The position numbers were made by a program, and so were the translations under genes. The notes beneath the pieces were generated by a model, which was given only the letters and a program-made list of their open reading frames with translations, searched no databases and had not been told where the DNA came from. Source: DATLGB01 sp964242305 (GTDB lineage: Bacteria; Actinomycetota; Thermoleophilia; Solirubrobacterales; Solirubrobacteraceae). Taken from it: DNA of 64,000 bases. Shown here piece after piece: positions 57,780 to 64,000 of this stretch. Position 1 is the first letter of the stretch; each line of letters opens with the position of its first letter. The stretch is taken from contig CAXTBB010000016.1 in NCBI GenBank assembly GCA_964242305.1, positions 1 through 64,000 of the forward strand, in the 5' to 3' direction.

Positions 57780-59687
57780 GTGGTCGCTCGGAACCTCCTC
57801 GTCGCCGGCTCGGCGGCGCTCGCCCTGCTCGCCGCGCTCGCCGCCCCCGCGGCCCGCGCCACGGTGCAGGACGCCGCCACGATCGACGGCCCGTCCGCGG
57901 ACATCCTCGAGCTCGGCGGGGTGGCGATGGCCGAGGACGGGACGGGCGGGCTCGTCTACCGAAAGCGCGTCGACGGGGTCAGCCACGTCTTCGCCGCCCA
58001 GTTCACGGGCGGCGCCTGGCAATCCCCGCAACGCGTCGACGCCGGGCAGCGGTTCGACTCGACCTTCCCCGTCATCGGCGCCGCCGACGACGGTGAGCTC
58101 GTGGTCGTGTGGGTGCAGGAATTCGGCACCGGCACGGACCGGCTGTACTCCTCCGTCCTCGGCCCGGGCGCGCGCCGCTTCCAGGCGCCGACCCTGATCG
58201 ACGCGGGCATCGGCGAGGCCACCGCCACCTACCCGTCGATCGCGCTCAACCGCGGCGGGGCCGGCTACCTCGCCTACAGCGTCGTCACCTCCGACCAGGC
58301 CAACGCCGCCCTGCCGCAGGGCTACGTGACCGTCGAGCGCCGGATGGCGCGCTTCAGCGGCCAGTACTGGACCGGCCTGGGGACGTCGTTCGCCCGCCAG
58401 CCGAGCGTCCCCGTCCGCCAGCCGACCGCCGCGACCGCGCCGAAGGTCGCCATCGACACGACCGGCAACGGCATCGTCGCCTGGCAGGAGCCCGACGACC
58501 AGTTCGTCGACCGCATCTGGGCCCGGCGCGTGTTCGGCGGCAGCCTCGGGGTGGTCGACCAGGTCAGCGCGTCCGACGGCGCCGCCTCGCTCGCCGGCGC
58601 GGACGCCTTCAGCCTCGACACCGCCGGCTTCGGAGCGGGGGCGATCGCCTACCGCCAGCTGCCCGGCGCGGGGGAGACGCGGGCTCACGACCTGGTCGCG
58701 CTCGTGCCCCAGACCTTCGCGACCGACGCGGCGAAGTTCGCCGCCCCGGCGGCCGTGGACGCGGGCGTGTCGGCGCCCGGCGCCCCCAGCGTCGCCGTCG
58801 ACGCCGACGGCAGCTTCGCGACCGGCTTCACCGACGGCGTGGCCGCGATGGCGGCGCGCGGCACCGACCGCGGCGTGCAGGCGCCGCAGCGCATCGACGC
58901 GGGCAGCAGCACCGCGACGGGCGACCCCGGCGTCGAGCTCGCCGGCAGCGGCGCGGCCGTCGTCGCCTTCGGGGTCGACGTCAACCGCCGGCCCGGCGTC
59001 GAGGTGCACGAGCTGCGGGCCGACGGCGTCCCCCAGCAGCGCACGGTGTCGGCGGCGCGCGGCGGCATCGTCGGCTCCCTCGAGCTGGCCGGCTCCGGCC
59101 TCGGCGACGCGCTGATCGGCTTCCTCCAGGGGTCCGGCGCGACCACCCAGATCGGCGCCACCGCCGTCGACGCGCCGCCGGACGAGTTCGGCGTGCAGAC
59201 GCCCATCGACTGGGTCGCCACGCCGACGGTGAAGCTGCGCTGGGACCCCGCCGCCCACGCGATCGGCGGCGTGACCTACACGGTCACCGTCGATGACCAG
59301 ACGGTGGCCGAGGGGCTCACGGGGACCAGCTACACGCTCAAGGGCGACGACGTCGGCAGCGGCCGCCAGACCGTGGCGGTGATCGCCACCGACAGCGGCG
59401 GCCAGGAGACCACCAGCGACCCGGCCGAGCTCAAGGTGGACCGCAGCCCGCCGACGGTGACGGTCCGCCGGCGCGGGCGGCGCACCGTCGTCGTCACCCT
59501 GACCGACCGCCAGTCGGGCCTCGATGCCGCCTCCACCCGCCTGCGCATCGGCGAGGGCAAGACGCTGACGGGGCAGCGCCGGTACGCGCTGCGCCTGACC
59601 CGCGCCGGCCGCTTCAAGGCGTTCGTGCGCGGCCGCGACAAGGCCGGCAACCGCGTGCGGACGGTACGGACGGTGCGGACGCGATGA
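57780..59687 (+). CDS. Secreted beta-rich protein with fibronectin/Ig-like C-terminus
   Basis: A 635-residue protein (GTG 57780; TTG 57768 also possible) with a signal peptide ending AARA. Residues about 25-450 show repeats with a spacing of about 50-60, such as VIGAADDGELVVVWVQE, KVAIDTTGNGIVAWQ and SVAVDADGSFATGF, like a beta-propeller seen in exo-alpha-sialidase or lectin-type proteins. The last 160 residues have a fibronectin/Ig-like domain (TYTVTVDDQTVAEGLTGTSY) and an Arg-rich end. It is coupled to the next gene by ATGA and begins beside a PHO box, so it may be phosphate-regulated. Confidence 0.78.
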   Translation: MVARNLLVAGSAALALLAALAAPAARATVQDAATIDGPSADILELGGVAMAEDGTGGLVYRKRVDGVSHVFAAQFTGGAWQSPQRVDAGQRFDSTFPVIGAADDGELVVVWVQEFGTGTDRLYSSVLGPGARRFQAPTLIDAGIGEATATYPSIALNRGGAGYLAYSVVTSDQANAALPQGYVTVERRMARFSGQYWTGLGTSFARQPSVPVRQPTAATAPKVAIDTTGNGIVAWQEPDDQFVDRIWARRVFGGSLGVVDQVSASDGAASLAGADAFSLDTAGFGAGAIAYRQLPGAGETRAHDLVALVPQTFATDAAKFAAPAAVDAGVSAPGAPSVAVDADGSFATGFTDGVAAMAARGTDRGVQAPQRIDAGSSTATGDPGVELAGSGAAVVAFGVDVNRRPGVEVHELRADGVPQQRTVSAARGGIVGSLELAGSGLGDALIGFLQGSGATTQIGATAVDAPPDEFGVQTPIDWVATPTVKLRWDPAAHAIGGVTYTVTVDDQTVAEGLTGTSYTLKGDDVGSGRQTVAVIATDSGGQETTSDPAELKVDRSPPTVTVRRRGRRTVVVTLTDRQSGLDAASTRLRIGEGKTLTGQRRYALRLTRAGRFKAFVRGRDKAGNRVRTVRTVRTR

Positions 59688-61672
59688 AGCGCCTGCTGCT
59701 CGCCGCGGCGCTGGCCCTGCTGCTCCCGGGCGCCGCCGACGCGTTCTTCGCCCCCGGCGCCACCGTGGTGTCCGCCTCGCCCGAGCGCCGCGAGCTTGCC
59801 GACGATGCGTCGCAGGTGAGCGCGGTCAGCGCCGACGGCCGCTTCGCGGTCTTCCAGACGCGCGCCACCAACCTGTTCGCCGACGACGACGCCGATGCGC
59901 CGGGGACCGACCGCCTCGGCGGGGTGTTCCGCCGCGAGCTCGGCTCGGACGCGCTGGCCACGGTCGCGTCGGGCGACGAGGTGGCCGAGAGCGACGGAAG
60001 CCTGATCGAGCTCGGCGCCCGCAACCCGTCCGTGTCGGCCGACGGCCGCTACGTCGCCTTCTCGACCGCCTACGGGCTCGTGCCGGCGGACACCAACGGA
60101 GCCGTCGACGTCTATGTGCGCGACATGACGATCCCGGCCGCGCAGGCCGGCGCCTACACGCTCGTGTCGGCCCGCGACGGCAGCGACGCCGGCGCCACCT
60201 ACGCCACGTCGTCGGATCCGCAGGGCGTGCGCGCCGGCGCCGAGCTGTGGCCGCTGACGTCGATCAGCGCCGACGGCCGCACGGTCGCCTTCCGCACCAA
60301 CGTCCCGTCCGACCTGCCCGCGGCGGCGACGCCCACCGTGCCGGCTGGCCAGCTCTACGTGCGCAACCTCGACACCCGCACGACCCGGCTGGTCACCCGG
60401 GCACGGAGCGACGGCGCTCCCGCCGGCGGCGCGTTCGGCCCCGTGGCGCTCAGCGCCGACGGCGCGGCGATCGTCTGGACGGGCGCCAACGCCAAGGCCC
60501 AGACGCCCTTCCTCGACGGCGAGCCCTACGCCGACACGGACGCCTACTACCTGTGGCAGCGCCTCGCCGACGGTCCCGCCGCCCCCACCCGCCGCATCAC
60601 CGGCATCGTCGACCTCGACGACCCCGGCTGCTCGCCGTCGGTCACGGTCACCGCCGACCCGACCGCGACGGGACCGTGCTACGGCCCGCTCTCGACGCCC
60701 GACCAGGGCACCTCCTCGATCTCGGCGAGCCCCCTGGCGATCTCGGGCGACGGCTGGAGGGTGTGGTTCCTCACCGCGGCCTTCCCGCGTCCCACCGCCC
60801 TGTCCTCGAGCGTGCTCGACCTGTTCAGCACCGACCTGCGCCAGACCCGCAAGGCCGGGACCGCGGAGCTGACCCGGGAGGGCGCCGTGGACGACACCAC
60901 CGCCAGCGCCGGCATCGACGGCATGACCGTGACCCCCGACGGGCGCTGGCTGGCGTTCACGACGGCGCGGACGCGCTTCACGGGCGGGCGGCTGGTGCTG
61001 ACCGGTCCGCCACGGGCGGTGCCCGACACCCGCGAGCTCTACCTCAGCGACCTCACCACGGGCGCGACGGAGCGGGTCGTGACCGGCTACACCGGCGCCG
61101 ACGCGTCGGGCGGGTCGGTCGGGACGCAGGTGTCGATCGCCGCGGACGGCCAGCGGCTCGGCTTCGTCTCGGGCGCCTCCAACCTGTTCTTCGGCGACGC
61201 CAACGCGCGGACGGACGCCTTCGTCGCCACCCGGACGGAGCCGCCGGCCACCGACGACCCGCTCCCGCCTGACGACGCCGTCAACGACGCGGTCGACACG
61301 ACCCCGGCGCCCGAGGAGCCCGGCCTGCGGGTGCGGGTCTCGCGCGCCAAGGGCCGCAGCCGCGCCGTCGTGCTGCGCATCACCGTGCCGGCCGCCGGCC
61401 GCGTCGGCGTGCAGGCCCGCGGGCGCGTGCCCGGCGCGGGCGGCAAGCGCACCAGGCTGCGCACCTTCGCCGCGGGGTCGGCGACGGCCAAGGCGCCCCG
61501 CACCGTGCGGGTGACGCTGACGGCCGGCAAGGCGTTCCGGCGGCCGCTCAAGCGCTTCCGCCACCTCAACGCGAGCGCGCGCATCACCTTCACCCCGGCG
61601 GCCAAAGGCGCCAAGATCGTGGTCGCGCGCAAGGTCCGCTTCCTGCCCGTCAAGCGCAAGGCGACGACGTGA
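59684..61672 (+). CDS. Secreted WD40/PD40 (TolB-like) beta-propeller protein
   Basis: A 662-residue protein with a signal peptide ending GAADA. It has at least five PD40-type propeller repeats (VSADGRYVAFST, ISADGRTVAFRT, LSADGAAIVWTG, VTPDGRWLAFTT, IAADGQRLGFVS). After an acidic Pro linker the last 120 residues form a Lys/Arg-rich beta domain (LRVRVSRAKGRSRAVVLRIT and ASARITFTPAAKGAKIVVAR) similar to the C-terminus of the third PstS protein. Propellers of this type bind proteins or polysaccharide at the cell surface. No catalytic motif. Coupled to the upstream gene. Confidence 0.8.
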   Translation: MKRLLLAAALALLLPGAADAFFAPGATVVSASPERRELADDASQVSAVSADGRFAVFQTRATNLFADDDADAPGTDRLGGVFRRELGSDALATVASGDEVAESDGSLIELGARNPSVSADGRYVAFSTAYGLVPADTNGAVDVYVRDMTIPAAQAGAYTLVSARDGSDAGATYATSSDPQGVRAGAELWPLTSISADGRTVAFRTNVPSDLPAAATPTVPAGQLYVRNLDTRTTRLVTRARSDGAPAGGAFGPVALSADGAAIVWTGANAKAQTPFLDGEPYADTDAYYLWQRLADGPAAPTRRITGIVDLDDPGCSPSVTVTADPTATGPCYGPLSTPDQGTSSISASPLAISGDGWRVWFLTAAFPRPTALSSSVLDLFSTDLRQTRKAGTAELTREGAVDDTTASAGIDGMTVTPDGRWLAFTTARTRFTGGRLVLTGPPRAVPDTRELYLSDLTTGATERVVTGYTGADASGGSVGTQVSIAADGQRLGFVSGASNLFFGDANARTDAFVATRTEPPATDDPLPPDDAVNDAVDTTPAPEEPGLRVRVSRAKGRSRAVVLRITVPAAGRVGVQARGRVPGAGGKRTRLRTFAAGSATAKAPRTVRVTLTAGKAFRRPLKRFRHLNASARITFTPAAKGAKIVVARKVRFLPVKRKATT

Positions 61673-61680
61673 GGGCGGCC

Positions 61681-61735
61681 ATTCGTGATCAGGTCGTGAA
61701 GCGCTTGTGGTCGAGTTGTGACGAACGTGTGGAAG
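61681..61735 (-). promoter_or_regulatory. Five-unit PHO box upstream of third pstS
   Basis: On the minus strand five consecutive 11-bp units: CTTCCACACGT, TCGTCACAACT, CGACCACAAGC, GCTTCACGACC, TGATCACGAAT, all with the xNNCAC pattern in register. This is the longest array in the window, 90 bp before the ATG at 61825. Confidence 0.72.
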
Positions 61736-61824
61736 CTTCGTTACCGACTCTTCCAAACCGCTCGGGAGACGTCCATGGTCTCGCCGGCAGATTCCCCCTC
61801 CGCTCGGAAAGGACGTACCCCACT

Positions 61825-63663
61825 ATGCGCAGTTCCGCTCGGCCCCGCCGGCGCACGCTCGCGGCCACCCTGGCCGGGAGTGCCGCCGTCACGGCCCTGG
61901 CCCTCGCGCCGCTCCCGGCGCAGGCCGACTTCACCCTCCCCCGTTGCGGCGGTGACAACATCGCCGGCATCGGGGCCTCCTTCCAGGCCGCGGCCCAGAC
62001 GCTCTTCACCGAGCAGTTCAACGTCGCGCAGCCCAACGGCTGCGGCGGCACCCCGGCCATCGCCCCGTTCAACGCGGCCGGGTCCGGCGCGGGACGCCAG
62101 GCGCTGGGCGAGCGCACCGGCACTCCGCCGACCCAGAACCGCGACCCCAACTACCGCTACGCGGCGGCTGACGAGGCGCCCAACCCGACACAGCGCGCGC
62201 AGATCGAGAGTGGCCCGATCGACGCCAGCCTCGCCGACGTGACCCCCGCCGACGACGGCAAGCTGCACGTCGTCCCGGTGGCGATCGGCGCGACCACCAT
62301 CGCGGTCCACTATCCCGAGGGCTGCACGCTGCCCATGGACGCCAACGACGGCACCGGCCGCCTCAAGCTGTCGGCCGACCAGCTCGAGAAGGTGTTCGCC
62401 GCGCAGATCACGACCTGGGGCCAGCTGCTCCCGACCATCAGCGAGGTCGCCGGCGGCGGGCGGGCCGCAGGCGCCTGCGCCGCGCTGCCGATCCACCGCG
62501 TCGTGCGCTTCGAGGACTCGGGCACCACGTTCACCCTGAAGGCGTGGCTGCAGACGATCAACGGGACCCGCGGCTGGACGGGCAGCGACCTGGGCGGCAC
62601 GCCCAACACGCGCTGGCCGGACGCCGGCGGGCCTGCGTCCAAGCTGCCGACCCAGGGTGCGGGCGCCTGCGCCTCGGACCTGTGCTCCAACACCGTCAAG
62701 GGGGGCGGGGCGCTGCTGGACGTGCTCAACCTGACCACGGACGGCGGCATCGGGTACGCGGACATCCGCACCGCCCGGTCGAAGAACTTCACCTACTCGG
62801 GGTCGACGGACTCGACCTACTTCATCCGGGTGCAGAACGCGGCGGCCGCCGGCACGCCGTACGTGGAGGCGACCGCTGACGCCAACGGCTACAAGCCGCT
62901 GGACTCCGGTGCGACGGCCGGCGCCAACTGCGCCAACGCCACGTTCTCCAACCTGCCCGCGGACACCTTCGGCAACTTCGCTCCGGTCAACGCGGCGGGC
63001 TCGACGCAGGGCTACCCGCTCTGCGCCCTGACCTACATGCTGGTCTGGGACGACTACGCGGCGGTGTACGGCAACACGGACGCGGAGCAGAGCAAGGCGC
63101 GGACGGTCAAGGACTACCTGGACCGGACGCTGAGCGACGCGGTCCAGGGGCTGCTGTTCTCGCGTGACTACCAGGCGCTGCCCCCGAGCATCCTGGCGCT
63201 GGCGCGCGCGGGTGCGGCCAAGGTCGGCTGGAACAAGGGCGCCACGGGCGGCACCCCGCCCGGTGGCAACACGCCCCCGGCGGCCACCCCGAGCCCGACG
63301 CCCACCCCGGCGGCGACCGGCACCCCGACGCCCCCGAGCAACGTGTTCTCGGTCGACTCGGCGCGGGTCTCCAAGACCGGCGTCATCAGCCTCACGCTGC
63401 GCCTGCCGGGCGCGGGCACGGTGGCGGTCGCCGCCACCGGGCCGAAGAAGCTGAAGGTCGGTTCGGCCACCGGGACGGCGAAGGCGGCCGGCAACCTCAA
63501 GGTCACCATCAAGCCCTCCAGCAAGACCAAGAAGGCGCTCAAGAAGACCAAGAAGCTGAAGGTCAGCCTCGCCGTCACGTTCACCCCCGCGGGTGGCAAG
63601 GCGGCGAAGCAGACCAAGAAGCTGACCCTCAAGGGCAAGAAGAAGGGATCGAAGAAGACGTGA
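61825..63663 (+). CDS. Large PstS-like phosphate-binding protein with Lys-rich C-terminal domain
   Basis: A 612-residue secreted protein (signal peptide ending PAQAD; ATG 61825 with AAAGGA upstream). The PstS-like part (about 30-465) has GIGASFQAAAQTLFTEQF, the AAGSGAGRQAL phosphate loop, LADVTPADDG, VPVAIGATTIAVHYPEGC and RFEDSGTTFTLKAWL. After a Thr/Pro spacer (TPSPTPTPAATGTPTPP), the last 110 residues form a Lys-rich beta domain shared in style with the preceding PD40 protein. No lipobox and no own permease genes; it may be wall-held and pass phosphate to Pst1 or Pst2, or serve another role such as phosphate storage or polyphosphate contact. Confidence 0.85.
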   Translation: MRSSARPRRRTLAATLAGSAAVTALALAPLPAQADFTLPRCGGDNIAGIGASFQAAAQTLFTEQFNVAQPNGCGGTPAIAPFNAAGSGAGRQALGERTGTPPTQNRDPNYRYAAADEAPNPTQRAQIESGPIDASLADVTPADDGKLHVVPVAIGATTIAVHYPEGCTLPMDANDGTGRLKLSADQLEKVFAAQITTWGQLLPTISEVAGGGRAAGACAALPIHRVVRFEDSGTTFTLKAWLQTINGTRGWTGSDLGGTPNTRWPDAGGPASKLPTQGAGACASDLCSNTVKGGGALLDVLNLTTDGGIGYADIRTARSKNFTYSGSTDSTYFIRVQNAAAAGTPYVEATADANGYKPLDSGATAGANCANATFSNLPADTFGNFAPVNAAGSTQGYPLCALTYMLVWDDYAAVYGNTDAEQSKARTVKDYLDRTLSDAVQGLLFSRDYQALPPSILALARAGAAKVGWNKGATGGTPPGGNTPPAATPSPTPTPAATGTPTPPSNVFSVDSARVSKTGVISLTLRLPGAGTVAVAATGPKKLKVGSATGTAKAAGNLKVTIKPSSKTKKALKKTKKLKVSLAVTFTPAGGKAAKQTKKLTLKGKKKGSKKT

Positions 63664-64000
63664 GCTCGACCTCGGGGGCGGCGCCGGGAGGATCCTCCCG
63701 GCGCCCGCCCCGACGGGGCCCGGCCCCGAAGCCCGTGCGTTCCCTGCAGCGCCCGAAGCGGACCCCCGTCAAGGCGGTCGGCCGGTTCCTGGCCCGCCTC
63801 TTCCTCAAAGACCTCTTCGCCACCTTCCTGGCGGTCGCGGCCATCGCCCTGGCGGTGCTGTTCTTCTCGTTGCTGGACGACATCGGCCCCGACTCGCCCG
63901 GCACGCCCGTGGCGCTGTCGCAGGTCAACACGCTGTCCAAGCGCCACGCGATCACCGACGCCACCCTGCTCGATCAGGACTCGCGCGTCGTGGTCCACAC
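63660..64000 (+). CDS. Membrane protein N-terminus, 3' partial (possibly FtsH-like)
   Basis: The frame starts at GTG 63660, overlapping the pstS3 stop (GTGA), and is open to the window end (113 codons). It has an Arg/Pro-rich cytoplasmic N-terminus of about 45 residues, one transmembrane helix (LFATFLAVAAIALAVLFFSL, about 57-76) and the start of an extracellular domain (PVALSQVNTLSKRHAITDAT, then LLDQDSRVVV). The helix plus short beta domain resembles the N-terminus of FtsH-type AAA proteases, but the ATPase part is beyond the window, so this is a guess. Confidence 0.6.
   Translation, partial: MSSTSGAAPGGSSRRPPRRGPAPKPVRSLQRPKRTPVKAVGRFLARLFLKDLFATFLAVAAIALAVLFFSLLDDIGPDSPGTPVALSQVNTLSKRHAITDATLLDQDSRVVVH

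Noticed and set aside
61669..61824. Upstream in-frame start for the third PstS protein at 61669
   Set aside because: It would precede a clear signal peptide with 52 residues, overlap the previous stop, and run through the five-unit PHO box.

Overview
The window is high-GC DNA with almost every third codon position G or C, many GTG starts and tightly overlapping genes. It carries an opcA-containing pentose-phosphate operon, GT4 glycosyltransferase-type genes, TadE-like proteins and secreted proteins with Lys/Arg-rich C-terminal beta domains. This fits an actinobacterium, most likely class Thermoleophilia (Solirubrobacter/Conexibacter-like). That placement is inference from gene content and composition, not a search. 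It looks like draft sequence: there is a 10-N scaffold gap at 15486-15495 with a chimeric patch beside it, and probable single-base errors in an SDR gene and a subtilase gene. I saw no rRNA, tRNA, CRISPR, prophage or transposase genes.

Layout. 1-2090: end of a sigma factor fused to a zinc-binding anti-sigma-like domain, a secreted protein, a gene-poor stretch and a heptad-repeat protein. 2115-8335: a minus-strand operon (ABC1 kinase-like, P450, SDR, Baeyer-Villiger monooxygenase) behind a TetR repressor, with three copies of one palindromic operator and a divergent repeat protein. 8372-12550: gnd-zwf-opcA-pgl. 12637-21873: GGDEF protein, ROK kinase, MarR, a large PAS/GAF/SpoIIE phosphatase whose STAS end is split by the scaffold gap, two GNAT acetyltransferases and an ABC exporter. 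21890-24884: ppx and ppk. 25055-34744: M23 peptidase, subtilase, BenE transporter, enoyl-CoA hydratase, a PHP-glycosyltransferase fusion and an ABC-F ATPase.

34784-40775 is a first phosphate locus: stand-alone winged-helix protein, pstSCAB, phoU and a PhoP-like response regulator. 41221-44034 is a TadE/TadG-like set ending in a fusion to two peptidoglycan-hydrolase domains. 44060-47770 holds a Uma2-like gene, a Rho_N-like gene, uvrC and rapZ. 47759-50010 holds CHAD and Pit phosphate-transporter genes. 50007-57614 is a second pst operon (minus strand) that runs on through a lipoprotein, two zinc-ribbon proteins and a multidomain cell-wall hydrolase. 57780-63663 holds two secreted beta-rich proteins and a third, very large PstS-like protein. 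A membrane protein is cut by the window end.

How it fits together. Much of 21.9-63.7 kb concerns phosphate: polyphosphate synthesis and breakdown, two Pst importers, a third PstS, Pit, CHAD and PhoU. Arrays of 11-bp direct repeats resembling the actinobacterial PHO box (core GTTCAC) lie upstream of pstS1, the response regulator, pit, pstS2, pstS3 and, more weakly, the PHP-glycosyltransferase gene. I infer one Pho regulon that couples phosphate uptake to lipid glycosylation and wall turnover. The most unusual DNA feature is a 62-bp element found twice (20115-20176 and 37199-37260). Each copy starts on the TGA stop of an ABC permease gene and carries the ATG of the next gene within a hairpin arm.
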